From Desulfobacteraceae bacterium (lineage in GTDB: Bacteria > Desulfobacterota > Desulfobacteria > Desulfobacterales > Desulfobacteraceae), in contig JADGFI010000049.1 in NCBI GenBank assembly GCA_016743945.1, positions 1 through 34,537 on the forward strand: 34,537 bases of DNA, read 5' to 3'. Below the pieces are notes generated by a model. That model searched no databases. It was given only the letters and a program-made list of their open reading frames with translations, and was not told the DNA's origin. A program made the translations under genes and the position numbers. This document shows, piece by piece, positions 14,676 through 23,818 of this stretch (position 1 is its first letter; each line of letters starts with the position of its first letter).

Positions 14676-16983
14676 AGCTTTTAACCAGTACTTCCCTTTG
14701 TTTGGCGCCAATCTGGGGACCGACAATCCCCTCGTGCTCCATCATTTCAATCAATCGTGCCGCCCTATTATAACCGATGCGCAACCGACGCTGTACATAG
14801 GAAATAGAAGCCTGCCTGGATTTTGTCACAAGGGCCACGGCTTCATCGTATTTTGCATCGTAATCTGCTTCATCAAACTCCTTTTCCTGGCCATTCCCAT
14901 CCCCCATGGTGACGCTCTCATCATAATCGGGCTTTCCTTGGTCCCTTAAAAAACCGGTGACCCGCGCAATCTCTCGTTCAGAGATATAGGCCCCCTGGAT
15001 CCGCATGAGCTTTCCTGTTCCCGGCGGGCAAAAAAGCATATCTCCATTGCCCAGAAGGCTTTCAGCACCGCCCTGGTCAATGATAATCCGGGCATCAATT
15101 TTGGACGAGACCTGGAATGAGATCCGGGTGGGGAAATTGGCCTTGATGGTACCGGTGAGCACATCGGCCGAAGGCCTCTGGGTGGCCAGAATAATGTGAA
15201 TGCCGGCGGCCCGTGCCATCTGGGCAAGCCGGGTCAGGGCATACTCCACATCCTTTGAGGCCACCATCATCAAATCCCCCAGCTCATCCACAATCACCAC
15301 GATAAAAGGAAGGGGTTCTGGAGGCGGTGATTCAACTGAATCTTCCTTTTTTGTATGGTTCAGTGCAGACCAGCTTTTCTTTGCTTCCCTTGCCATCTCA
15401 TTGTACTGGTCCAGGTTTCTTAAGCCGTTTTGTTCCAGAAGTTCATACCGGCGCTCCATTTCCCTGACCGCCCAATAAAGGGCATTGGTGGCTTTTTTCA
15501 TATCCGTCACCACAGGAGATATCAAATGGGGAATATCATTGTACACAGACAATTCAATTCGTTTGGGATCAATCATGATCAGCTTGACCTCATCCGGAGT
15601 TGCCTTGTACAAAAGACTGATAATCATGGAATTTAAGCCCACACTCTTGCCGGTCCCGGTGGCACCGGCAATGAGCAGATGGGGCATCTTGTCCATTTGA
15701 GTGGCAACGGGTTTTCCCAAGAGATCCTTTCCAAGGCCCAGGGTGAGCAAAGAGTCTGACTGGACAAAGGCCTTTGAAGAAATCATCTCCCTTAGATTGA
15801 CAAGTTCCCGTTCCTCATTGGGAATTTCAATGCCCACCACATCCCGCCCCGGGATGGGGGCGACAATACGAATACTGATGGCACTCAAGGCCAGGGCCAG
15901 GTCATCGGAAAGTCCGACGATTTTGCTCAGTTTGATCCCCGGAGCCGGCCGGTATTCAAAGGTGGTAATAACCGGTCCGGGTAAAATCTCCACCACCTCA
16001 CCGGCCACATTAAAATCCCTGAGTTTTTCTTCCAGAATCCTTGCCTTGCCCTGGAGGAACTGGGTATCAATTTCCCGGGTTACCACTGGTTTTTCATCTA
16101 AAAAGGACAGTTTAGGCAAGGAAAATTGCGTTTTTCCCCGGATGTCTTCAATTATTGGATCAGAGACATATTCAATGTCATCGGGTGCCAAGGCCACAAT
16201 GGTGGGTTCAAACAGATCCTCTAAAGGGATGCTCGCCTCTTGAGAGTTTACCACTCTTCCAGGAAGCTTAATCAATGCTTTTTTTTTGTGGGGCCTTGGG
16301 GTGATGTCAATCTCTTTAAGGTCCGGTTCTAGCATGTCCCGGTCACGAGTGACCCGGTCATGAATGACCTGTCTTCGGTTTTCCTGAAACTTGTGCAGTT
16401 TAAGCGTTATATAATCAATGAATTCTTTGAAATCATCCTGGATGATGGTCATCAAAGAAACCGTTTTTTGCTGAACAAACAAGGCCAGGGCAACCATGGA
16501 GATTCCAGTAGCAAGGGTAAATCCGATGACACAAAAAAAGGCCAGGATGGTAATGCATCCGACACTATTGGTATATTTTAATAAAAAGGATACCAGACCA
16601 CGGCCAATCACCCCACCGGCTGAAATCAGGGTGTGGGAAAACCCGTAGGCATCCTTGAATAAAAATAAAATACTACCGGTGCTGATCATAAGAATCACCC
16701 CCCCTGCCAGGGTCAGCCAGATAATTTTGGGGGACCGTTCCTTGAGGAACCAGACGCTGAGCAAAGAAAGGAGGAAAGGCACCCACAAGGCACCCATTCC
16801 GAAAAGATAGATAAAAAAACCTGCCACATGGGCACCCACCAGACCAAACAGATTGTGGACAACAGCTGGAATTGTAAAAAAATCAGGACCCACACAAGGA
16901 TCTGCTGCATCATAGGAAAAAAGGCTGACAGCTGTTAGAATGATGGAAAATAACAGCAGGATACCCAATAATTCTTTTTTCAT
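14662..16983 (-). CDS. ftsK: DNA translocase FtsK/SpoIIIE
   Basis: 773 residues. Four hydrophobic helices in the first ~170 residues form the membrane domain, then a charged linker (~195-300). The motor domain has Walker A LIAGATGTGKSVGLNSMI (residues ~440-447 for the P-loop), Walker B FIVVIVDELGDLMM near 550, and ATQRPSADVLTGTIKANFP. The C-terminal gamma domain (~705-770) reads SISYVQRRLRIGYNRAARLI and recognises KOPS-type DNA. It pumps chromosome termini across the septum. Its start overlaps the rnj stop by 4 nt. The cytoplasmic linker is short compared with E. coli. Confidence 0.95.
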   Translation of the reverse strand: MKKELLGILLLFSIILTAVSLFSYDAADPCVGPDFFTIPAVVHNLFGLVGAHVAGFFIYLFGMGALWVPFLLSLLSVWFLKERSPKIIWLTLAGGVILMISTGSILFLFKDAYGFSHTLISAGGVIGRGLVSFLLKYTNSVGCITILAFFCVIGFTLATGISMVALALFVQQKTVSLMTIIQDDFKEFIDYITLKLHKFQENRRQVIHDRVTRDRDMLEPDLKEIDITPRPHKKKALIKLPGRVVNSQEASIPLEDLFEPTIVALAPDDIEYVSDPIIEDIRGKTQFSLPKLSFLDEKPVVTREIDTQFLQGKARILEEKLRDFNVAGEVVEILPGPVITTFEYRPAPGIKLSKIVGLSDDLALALSAISIRIVAPIPGRDVVGIEIPNEERELVNLREMISSKAFVQSDSLLTLGLGKDLLGKPVATQMDKMPHLLIAGATGTGKSVGLNSMIISLLYKATPDEVKLIMIDPKRIELSVYNDIPHLISPVVTDMKKATNALYWAVREMERRYELLEQNGLRNLDQYNEMAREAKKSWSALNHTKKEDSVESPPPEPLPFIVVIVDELGDLMMVASKDVEYALTRLAQMARAAGIHIILATQRPSADVLTGTIKANFPTRISFQVSSKIDARIIIDQGGAESLLGNGDMLFCPPGTGKLMRIQGAYISEREIARVTGFLRDQGKPDYDESVTMGDGNGQEKEFDEADYDAKYDEAVALVTKSRQASISYVQRRLRIGYNRAARLIEMMEHEGIVGPQIGAKQREVLVKSYDDD

Positions 16984-18629
16984 ACTTCGATGATGATGGG
17001 AACGATCAAGGGTTTACGGTTAATGGCAAAGGCAAAATATTGTTTCAACGCGCGCTTGAGTTTTTTACGAATCAGGTCAACCCGGGATTCAAGCCCGGCC
17101 TCAACCTCTTCAACGATTTCAAGGATCACGCACTGGGCATCATCTATAAGATGCCCGGTTGCAGAATCAAAAACAAATCCCTTGGAAATCAATTCAGGCC
17201 CATAGAGCACCACCCCTGTTTCTTCGTCAATAATCATGGTCACCACCACAAGCCCCCCCTCGGAAAGTTCTCTTCTCTCCTTGAGCACACTTCTGCCGAC
17301 ATCCCCTATTCCTTTACCATCCACCAGGATTCTGCCCGTCGGAACTTTTCCCTGGATACGGCCGCCGTCCTTATCAAAAGCAATGACCCGACCGTCTTCG
17401 CCCACAAGAACATTCTCCCGGGCAAGCCCTTGTTTTTCAGCCAACCTTGCATGGATAACCAGGTGGCGGTATTCCCCGTGTATGGGAATAAAATACTTGG
17501 GTTTAATCAAATTGAGCATGAGCTTGAGCTCTTCCTGGTGGGCATGGCCCGAGGCGTGGACCAGGGCAATCTTTGAATACACCACCTCGGCGCCGCGCCG
17601 ATAAAGCTTATTAATAATATTGGCCACGGCTTTTTCATTGCCCGGGATCTGTTTGGAAGAAAGGATAATCGTATCCTTTTTTTTGATATTGATATGCCGA
17701 TGAATCCCGGAGGCCATACGAACCAATGCAGACATGGGTTCTCCCTGGCTTCCCGTGGTGATGATAATCACCTTGTCATCGGCACAGGACCTGATCTGTT
17801 TTATATCCCGAATCATACTGGGGGGGCATTTGATATACCCAAGTTTCGTGGCAACCGAGACGATCTGTTCCATACTCCGGCCATTGAAAATTATTTTCCG
17901 ATTATTGCTGATGGCAATATCAATCACCTGCTGAATCCTGGATACATTGGATGCAAACATAGCAACAATAACCCGACCCGGAGCTGCCGTGATAAATTTG
18001 TCCAGATTCCTGGCCACGTCCTGTTCAGATGTGGTATACCCTTCCACCTCGGCATTGGTGGAGTCGGACATCAATGCCAATACCCCCTTCTCTCCGTACC
18101 GGGCAAAGCTGGATATATCTGTATTTTTCTTATTATCGGCATCGTGAGAAATTCGAAAATCGCCTGTGTGCACCACCACTCCTTCTGGCGTGGTGATGGC
18201 AAGCCCCACCCCGTCTATGGTGGAATGGCTCACCCGGATGAATTCAATTTCAAAGGGATCAATGGAAAGGGTTTCTCCGGGATTGACAAGGTTCAGATCA
18301 ATATGCTTGTTCAGATCAAATTCCACAAGCTTATTGCGGACTATTTCTAGTGTAAAAGCGGTTCCATAAACAGGAATTCGAATCTTTTTTAACAGGTACG
18401 GCAGAGCGCCAATGTGGTCTTCATGGGCATGGGTGATAACAATGCCATGTATTTTATCCCGATTCTCATGCAGATAATCCATGACCGGAATAACGATATC
18501 CACCCCGAGCATATAGACTTCGGGAAACATGAGACCGGCATCGATGATAAACATGACATCTCCATACTCCACCACCATCATGTTCAGGCCAATTTCACCA
18601 AGACCCCCAAGGGGTATAATTTTAAGCAT
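16980..18629 (-). CDS. rnj: Ribonuclease J
   Basis: 549 residues. The metallo-beta-lactamase active site is THAHEDHIGALPYLL with His67, His69, Asp71 and His72. Later, VVHTGDFRISHDADNKKNTD, LMSDSTNAEVEGYTTSE and MFASNVSRIQQVIDIA are the beta-CASP core, and IPIHGEYRHLVIHARLAEKQ follows. The family joins 5'-3' exonuclease and endonuclease activity for rRNA and mRNA turnover. The C-terminal domain (after ~450) is typical. It overlaps ftsK by 4 nt and follows a small gene by 20 nt, so the four genes form one operon. Confidence 0.95.
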   Translation of the reverse strand: MLKIIPLGGLGEIGLNMMVVEYGDVMFIIDAGLMFPEVYMLGVDIVIPVMDYLHENRDKIHGIVITHAHEDHIGALPYLLKKIRIPVYGTAFTLEIVRNKLVEFDLNKHIDLNLVNPGETLSIDPFEIEFIRVSHSTIDGVGLAITTPEGVVVHTGDFRISHDADNKKNTDISSFARYGEKGVLALMSDSTNAEVEGYTTSEQDVARNLDKFITAAPGRVIVAMFASNVSRIQQVIDIAISNNRKIIFNGRSMEQIVSVATKLGYIKCPPSMIRDIKQIRSCADDKVIIITTGSQGEPMSALVRMASGIHRHINIKKKDTIILSSKQIPGNEKAVANIINKLYRRGAEVVYSKIALVHASGHAHQEELKLMLNLIKPKYFIPIHGEYRHLVIHARLAEKQGLARENVLVGEDGRVIAFDKDGGRIQGKVPTGRILVDGKGIGDVGRSVLKERRELSEGGLVVVTMIIDEETGVVLYGPELISKGFVFDSATGHLIDDAQCVILEIVEEVEAGLESRVDLIRKKLKRALKQYFAFAINRKPLIVPIIIEV

Positions 18630-18649
18630 TGGTCTAACCTATTATTTTT

Positions 18650-18982
18650 TTAAATGCAGATTGAAAGCGTTTCAAGAATAGCATCGATCTGGTCAATTAA
18701 CCAGTCCCGCTGTTCCTTTGTGGCATACCCCATACAATCGCACTTGATATTTGTTTTAATCCTCACAAGAAGTTCACAGGACAAATACGTGTTTTCCAGC
18801 ATCAGGGCAAACACGTGGGGCCCACAGGATTCATGGGCGGACTGGACAGGGGTAAGCGCGTCTTGTTCCAGTTCGAACCAGTAAATGCCATCCACAGAAG
18901 CTGCTTCCAGGTACTTTTCAAAATATTTTTTTAATTTATGATAGTCCTGAAGACTAAACCCGTCTATTACATATTGTTTCAT
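18650..18982 (-). CDS. Conserved-looking small protein of unknown function
   Basis: 110 residues, acidic, mixed alpha/beta in appearance. It has five Cys (CGPH, SCE, CDCMG and a Cys near the C-terminus, IC-I) but no clean CxxC pair of zinc-ribbon type. I recognise no family. It leads a same-strand run with rnj only 20 nt downstream, which suggests cotranscription with rnj and ftsK. Whether it affects RNA turnover is unknown. Confidence 0.65.
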   Translation of the reverse strand: MKQYVIDGFSLQDYHKLKKYFEKYLEAASVDGIYWFELEQDALTPVQSAHESCGPHVFALMLENTYLSCELLVRIKTNIKCDCMGYATKEQRDWLIDQIDAILETLSICI

Positions 18983-19038
18983 TCGAATCTAATTAGCATA
19001 AATTCATTTCAATATGCAACCGGTAAAAATGGAAAGAA

Positions 19039-19935
19039 CTAGGCCGAGATCCCGGTTTTTTTCTGCAACGCCCAAAAATTACCGCCAACAACCAGGACAA
19101 GCCCCACTCCTCCAGAAAAATTCCAGGCATACCCTTCCACAACAGAAGAAATGATCAAAGCGACAACCGGCACCACCATAATGGCATAGGAGGCCTTATC
19201 AGCACCAATGGACCCGATAAGGGTCAGATAACAGCCAAAGGCAATGATAGAGCCAAACACGGACAAAAAAACAAGGGACCCCACATAGGGAACTGAATAT
19301 GAGAAGGAAAACTCTTTGCCCAGAAAAACAGCCACCAGTGCCAGAACAAGGGTGCCATATCCCATTCCAATGGCATTTGCCTGGATCACGGGAATATTGT
19401 TTCGGGTATTTCTGGCCGAAATAATGTTGCCAAAGGATGCCAGGAGCACACTGGAAAATCCCAGGATAACCCCAAAAAACCCTGTATCACCCAGGTGAAA
19501 AGATTTAATTTCCGGCATGAAAATAAAAACTATCCCGATAATACCGGCAAGGGCACCTATTATCATTTTTCGTTCAAGGGGGGTCTTCAGGAAGATGGCC
19601 CCATTGGCAATGTTGAAAAATACAATGGAAGAAAAAATAACCGCCACAAGGCCCGAGGTCAGATGAACCTCGGCAAGATACACCAGCCAATAGTTAAGGG
19701 AAAACAAAAACAGGCCCAAAATCGCCATGAAAAAATGTTCTTTCCTGGAAAATTTCAGGCTTAGACCTTGAATTTTGCAGAACAAAAACAACAGAATCGA
19801 CGCAAGACCGAAACGATAGATAACCGAAACCAAAGGATCGACAGATCCCAATTGGTATTTGATGGCAATCCAGGTGGATCCCCAAACCAGAACCGTAATC
19901 ACATAGAGACTCAAATCTTTCATGCTATTTTCCAT
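19039..19935 (-). CDS. EamA-family (DMT) transporter
   Basis: 298 residues from ATG 19935, with about ten hydrophobic helices in two five-helix halves. The opening LYVITVLVWGSTWIAIKYQL is the EamA/RhaT signature start, with later GLVAVIFSSIVFFNIANGAI and YLTLIGSIGADKASYAIMVV. Members export amino acids or other metabolites by proton exchange; the substrate cannot be predicted. AAAAGG just precedes ATG 19935; the GTG at 19977 is a longer alternative. It is divergent from the MocR-type regulator, which probably controls it. Confidence 0.88.
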   Translation of the reverse strand: MENSMKDLSLYVITVLVWGSTWIAIKYQLGSVDPLVSVIYRFGLASILLFLFCKIQGLSLKFSRKEHFFMAILGLFLFSLNYWLVYLAEVHLTSGLVAVIFSSIVFFNIANGAIFLKTPLERKMIIGALAGIIGIVFIFMPEIKSFHLGDTGFFGVILGFSSVLLASFGNIISARNTRNNIPVIQANAIGMGYGTLVLALVAVFLGKEFSFSYSVPYVGSLVFLSVFGSIIAFGCYLTLIGSIGADKASYAIMVVPVVALIISSVVEGYAWNFSGGVGLVLVVGGNFWALQKKTGISA

Positions 19936-20082
19936 ACACCTTTTTTTTATTACCTGCGAGAAGGCATTGATTTTCACCTGAGTATATATTAAACAAAAAG
20001 AAAAAACAGTTACAGAAGATCACGAACTCAACCATAACAGATTCTGATATTCAGGCAAACCCAAAAACATCAACTATGAAAC

Positions 20083-21534
20083 ATGAAACAGACGATTAAC
20101 TTCCGGTATGTGGCACTTGCCGATGAAATTCAAAAAAACATTATGGAAGGGGTGTTTGCCCCGGGTGAGAAACTGCCTTCCTTGAGGAAGCTGCGTACCC
20201 ATTTAGGATTGAGCGTCTCCACCATTCATCAGGCCTATATAGAACTTGAAAAACGCGGCAGGGTGGAGGCCCGGGAAAAATCAGGATTTTACGTCATGGC
20301 GCTTGAGACAAGCCCACTGGGTAAACCGCCACGGGAGAAAGAAGATGCCAGACCCAGTCGGGTGAAAGTCAATGAACTGGCCCAAACCATTCTTTCCGAT
20401 CTCCAGTCCGATAAAATTCTCCAATTAGGGGCTGCCATGCCCTCAAAGGAACTCATGCCCATCAAGCAATTATCCAGGATAATGAAATCCATTCCAATGG
20501 AAGAACTTGAGGGGTGTATGGCCAACTATGATCTATGCGCAGGCTTTATAGGACTTCGGGAAGCCCTGGCCAAACGGATGCTCGGATATGCCTGGGTTAC
20601 CCCGGATGATATCATTACCACCAACGGATGCCTGGAAGCGGTCAGCCTTTGTCTGCGCGCCGTGGCCAGCCCCGGGGACACCATTCTGGTGGAATCTCCG
20701 GTATTTCATTGTTTTTTACAGCTCATAGAAGACTTAAATATGTATGTGGTGGAATTGCCCGGCTGTTCCGACACGGGTATTGACCCGATCCGCTTTGAAA
20801 CAGCGGTGTCTTCCAATCGAATAAAAGCCTGTCTGTTGAATCCTAATTTTCAAAACCCCCTGGGCTCTGTGATTTCTATAGAAAATAAAGAAGCCATCCT
20901 CGCCATCGCCAATGCCTGGCGTATCCCCATTATTGAAGATGATATATATGGGGATCTTTACTTCGGAGATAAACGGCCCAGTACCTTTAAAAGCATGGAC
21001 ACCCAGGGACTGGTCCTGTATTGTTCCTCTTTTTCCAAAACCCTGGCACCGGGACTGCGAACCGGATGGACCATTCCCGGCCGTTTCAGGGACCAGGTGA
21101 TCAGAATAAAACTCAATACCCAGCTTTCCACCCCCAATATCAACCATAGAATCGTGTCCCGATTTTTAGATGCCGGTGCCTATGACCGTCATTTAAGGAA
21201 ACTGAGGAACCAGATCAAAAATCAGGCCTCGGCCATGGCCATGGCAGTTGCAAACCATTTCCCAGCCGACACCCAGACAACCTTTCCCAAAGGAGGAATG
21301 TTTATCTGGATTGCTTTGAATAAAAAAATTGATGCCATGATAATTTATCAAAGGGCCTATGAACAAAATATTTCCATACTTCCAGGTGTCATCTGTTCTT
21401 CGTCGGACCGGTATCGAAACTGCCTGAGAATCAACTGCGGTTTCAAATGGAGCCCAAGGCTTGAACAGGGTATCTCCCTGTTGGGAAGACTCATTAAAGA
21501 GGAATACAAAAAAAATGCGCTTCCGGTGGAATAA
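20083..21534 (+). CDS. MocR-type transcriptional regulator (GntR HTH fused to class I aminotransferase)
   Basis: 483 residues. The GntR winged helix is residues ~8-75 (IQKNIMEGVFAPGEKLPSLR, LRTHLGLSVSTIHQAYIELE). The fold-type I PLP domain starts at about 110 and contains NPNFQNPLGSV, IIEDDIYGDLYF and YCSSFSKTLAPGLRTGW with the PLP lysine at about residue 319. MocR proteins use a PLP-bound amine or amino acid as effector. Divergence from an EamA transporter, with about 147 nt between the starts, is a classic regulator-transporter pair. ATG 20083 is chosen; ATG 20076 is out of frame. Confidence 0.92.
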   Translation: MKQTINFRYVALADEIQKNIMEGVFAPGEKLPSLRKLRTHLGLSVSTIHQAYIELEKRGRVEAREKSGFYVMALETSPLGKPPREKEDARPSRVKVNELAQTILSDLQSDKILQLGAAMPSKELMPIKQLSRIMKSIPMEELEGCMANYDLCAGFIGLREALAKRMLGYAWVTPDDIITTNGCLEAVSLCLRAVASPGDTILVESPVFHCFLQLIEDLNMYVVELPGCSDTGIDPIRFETAVSSNRIKACLLNPNFQNPLGSVISIENKEAILAIANAWRIPIIEDDIYGDLYFGDKRPSTFKSMDTQGLVLYCSSFSKTLAPGLRTGWTIPGRFRDQVIRIKLNTQLSTPNINHRIVSRFLDAGAYDRHLRKLRNQIKNQASAMAMAVANHFPADTQTTFPKGGMFIWIALNKKIDAMIIYQRAYEQNISILPGVICSSSDRYRNCLRINCGFKWSPRLEQGISLLGRLIKEEYKKNALPVE

Positions 21535-21638
21535 AAGGCAAGATCCGCAGATGCTTTCAGCCCGCTATCAATACCCAACGTTTAACAGTCAAATGCGGAA
21601 ACTTGAGAATCGGAATATATCCAGTCAAGACTCAATTC

Positions 21639-21890
21639 CTATCGGCAAACTAAAAATCCTTTGTTTTCTCCCTCTTTCATAAGAACTTCAAGCTCATGTT
21701 TTCGATGGCAGGCCACCTGGTGCCCGGCCTATACCTGTTCGAGCACGGGCTGTTTTATCGTGCAGACCTCAATGGCAAAGGGGCACCTTGTATGAAACCT
21801 GCAGCCTTCCGGCGGATCAATGGGGCTTGGCACATCCCTGATAAGACGATTCTCTTGGACACCCTGCGGTCGGTTGACCGGATTCCCCGG
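21639..21890 (-). pseudogene. C-terminal stump of an oligopeptide/dipeptide ABC transporter ATPase
   Basis: Read on the minus strand, the frame gives VQENRLIRDVPSPIDPPEGC, then RFHTRCPFAIEVCTIKQPVL, then an internal TAG, then AGHQVACHRKHELEVLMKE. This is the Opp/Dpp-type C-terminal motif (PSP-(I/L)-PP-GC-FHTRCP) that follows the ATPase core. The ATPase core is missing upstream and the stump has a stop, so it is a remnant. It lies between the MocR gene and the amino-acid ABC operon and does not belong to that operon. Confidence 0.8.
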
Positions 21891-22174
21891 CCGTCAAATT
21901 TTCCAGACCCCACCTAGGGGTTGCCGGTCATGTTGACACGGATTTTAAACAGTGAAATTTTCCCCATTGACAAAAAAATAGATCCTGATTTAAAAAAAAA
22001 ATAAAACAATGGTATTGCAATATACAGGCAGAAGTGCTGACCAAACGCAAGACCTCCTGTATTTTTAATGGAAAATGTGATAATACATTTTTTTTGTATA
22101 AAACATACGATTTAAAATACCTTACTTGTATAAAGTAAATTTTATTTTTTAAACCATTAGGAGAATATTTTATT
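21891..22174. promoter_or_regulatory. Upstream region of the amino-acid ABC operon with an inverted repeat
   Basis: No gene is seen here. The AT-rich 3' half holds a perfect 6-bp inverted repeat TTACTT-GTATA-AAGTAA at 22122-22138, about 37 nt before the binding-protein start, a possible operator. A strong ribosome site (TTAGGAG) precedes ATG 22175. TTGTAT and TAAAAT-like boxes occur at 22094-22117 but with short spacing. Confidence 0.4.
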
Positions 22175-22912
22175 ATGTTAAAAAAAAGTATAATGATTGC
22201 TCTGATCTTGTTCATGTGCGTGCCCAGTGCATTTTCCAAAACGATTATCACTGTTGCCTCCGACGCCACATGGCCCCCAATGGAGTATATTGACAGAGAC
22301 AAAGCTATCACAGGCTTCACGCCTGAACTATTGGCTGCCATGGAAAAAGTAAGTGATATTAAATTTGACATCCGAAACACGGCTTGGGACGGCATTTTTG
22401 CAGGTCTTGCTTCCGGTAGATATGACATGGTTGCATCCTCTGTTTCCATTACGGACGTTCGTAAAAAAGTGATGCATTTTAGTGACCCGTATTTTGAAGT
22501 GAAACAAGGGGTTATCACAAAAAAAACAGCGAATATCAAATCTAAAGCAGATTTGGATGGCAAAACAGCCGGTGCCCAAATCGGTACCACAGGTTTTTTG
22601 GTGACACGAAAGATTAAAGGTGTCACCATGAAATCCTACGACGAAATCGGCCTTGCTGTAGAAGATTTATATAACGGGCGTACCGATGCCGTTGTCTGTG
22701 ATGATGCTGTTGCAGCGGATTACGCGCTTACAAACAAACAATATTCTAAAGATTTGACACTTGCCTTCCTGCTAAAGTCAGATAAGCCTGAATACCTGGG
22801 ATTTGCTTTTAAAAAAGGAAAATCTAAAGACAAACTAACGCTGGTTAACGATGCCTTGGAAAAAGTAAAAGCATCGGGTGAATACGATAGAATTTTTAAA
22901 AAATGGTTCTAA
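22175..22912 (+). CDS. Polar amino-acid ABC transporter substrate-binding protein
   Basis: 245 residues. A signal peptide (~1-22, ending SAFS) precedes the SBP_bac_3 domain: VASDATWPPMEYIDRDKAIT, GFTPELLAAMEKVSDIKFDI, NTAWDGIFAGLASGRYDMVA and SVSITDVRKKVMHFSDPYFE, then GAQIGTTG and GRTDAVVCDDAVA. These are the residues that bind the amino-acid carboxylate and amine in the periplasm. Substrate (Arg, Gln, Glu or His type) is not determinable. The gene starts the operon with the permease and ATPase; a hairpin lies between it and the permease. Confidence 0.92.
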   Translation: MLKKSIMIALILFMCVPSAFSKTIITVASDATWPPMEYIDRDKAITGFTPELLAAMEKVSDIKFDIRNTAWDGIFAGLASGRYDMVASSVSITDVRKKVMHFSDPYFEVKQGVITKKTANIKSKADLDGKTAGAQIGTTGFLVTRKIKGVTMKSYDEIGLAVEDLYNGRTDAVVCDDAVAADYALTNKQYSKDLTLAFLLKSDKPEYLGFAFKKGKSKDKLTLVNDALEKVKASGEYDRIFKKWF

Positions 22913-22927
22913 TGGATTGAGTTATTT

Positions 22928-22965
22928 AAAATCCCTGGCAAAGCCTTTTCTTTGCCAGGGATTTT
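22928..22965 (+). terminator. Intercistronic hairpin between binding protein and permease
   Basis: A perfect 16-bp stem (arms 22928-22943 and 22950-22965) closes on a 6-nt loop and ends in TTTT. It lies between the binding-protein stop (22914 region) and the permease start at 23021. Such partial terminators let the binding protein be made in excess over membrane parts; the 3' hairpin may also protect the upstream mRNA. Confidence 0.8.
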
Positions 22966-23020
22966 ATTGTTGTTAAACAAGAAAATTTAGATAATCATTT
23001 CCAATGATTGGAGTGCCAAT

Positions 23021-23818
23021 ATGGCAGATAAAAATCATCCCATTAACATAGAAGTCGGCGACGGTGCAGCCATTCCTGTAAAAAAAGACAAGGGGTTGGT
23101 AAATGCATGGTCCATATCCTTTGCTGGCGCCATTGGCTGTATCATTTATTTGTGTCTAAGCGACCCGGACATGTATTGGGAAATTTTAAAGTTCTTACCA
23201 GACGGAATACTGGTCACTTTCCAGGTCACTATCGCCTCCATTTTTTTGTCTTTAATAATAGGGCTTTTCACAGGTTTGGGACGTATTTCAGACAACAAAG
23301 CAATAAACACCATTGCATCAACATATGTTGAGATTGTGCGGGGTATTCCTTTATTGGTTCAGCTCTTTTACATCTATTACGCCCTGGGACGATTTGAGTT
23401 CCTGCAAATTTCAGAACTGCCATCGGCCATCCTTGCCATGGGTATTTGTTATGGCGCGTATATGGGAGAGGTTTTCAGAGCAGGTATTATATCCATTGAC
23501 AAAGGACAGGGAGAAGCGGCCCGATCTCTTGGATTTAATAAAACCCAAACCATGTTCATGGTTATTTTACCCCAATCTTGGAAAACGATTCTCCCGCCTG
23601 TGGGCAATGAATTTATTGCCCTTTTAAAAGACAGTTCCCTTGTTTCCATACTGGCCGTTGCCGATATATTGAGACGCGGACGTGAATTTGCAAGTGTGAC
23701 CTTCAGTTATTTTGAAGCCTATACCATGGTGGCGCTGGTATATCTTGTGATCACCCTTATTTTATCCAAAGCAGTAAGCAAAATGGAAGAAAGGTTAAAT
23801 TATTATGAAGGGAACTAA
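23021..23818 (+). CDS. Polar amino-acid ABC transporter permease
   Basis: 265 residues. An N-terminal soluble stretch (~1-30), then a HisM/GlnP-type transmembrane domain with about five or six helices. The EAA loop is GQGEAARSLGFNKTQTMFMV, followed by ILPQSWKTILPPVGNEFIAL and LKDSSLVSILAVADILRRGR. It forms the membrane channel with the ATPase. Only one permease gene is present, so it probably forms a homodimer. Its stop lies 14 nt inside the ATPase gene, a coupling overlap. Confidence 0.93.
   Translation: MADKNHPINIEVGDGAAIPVKKDKGLVNAWSISFAGAIGCIIYLCLSDPDMYWEILKFLPDGILVTFQVTIASIFLSLIIGLFTGLGRISDNKAINTIASTYVEIVRGIPLLVQLFYIYYALGRFEFLQISELPSAILAMGICYGAYMGEVFRAGIISIDKGQGEAARSLGFNKTQTMFMVILPQSWKTILPPVGNEFIALLKDSSLVSILAVADILRRGREFASVTFSYFEAYTMVALVYLVITLILSKAVSKMEERLNYYEGN

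Noticed and set aside
21928..22629. Minus-strand 233-codon frame overlapping the amino-acid binding-protein gene
   Set aside because: The plus-strand gene has a signal peptide, family motifs and a strong ribosome site. The minus frame has no domain and is a shadow.
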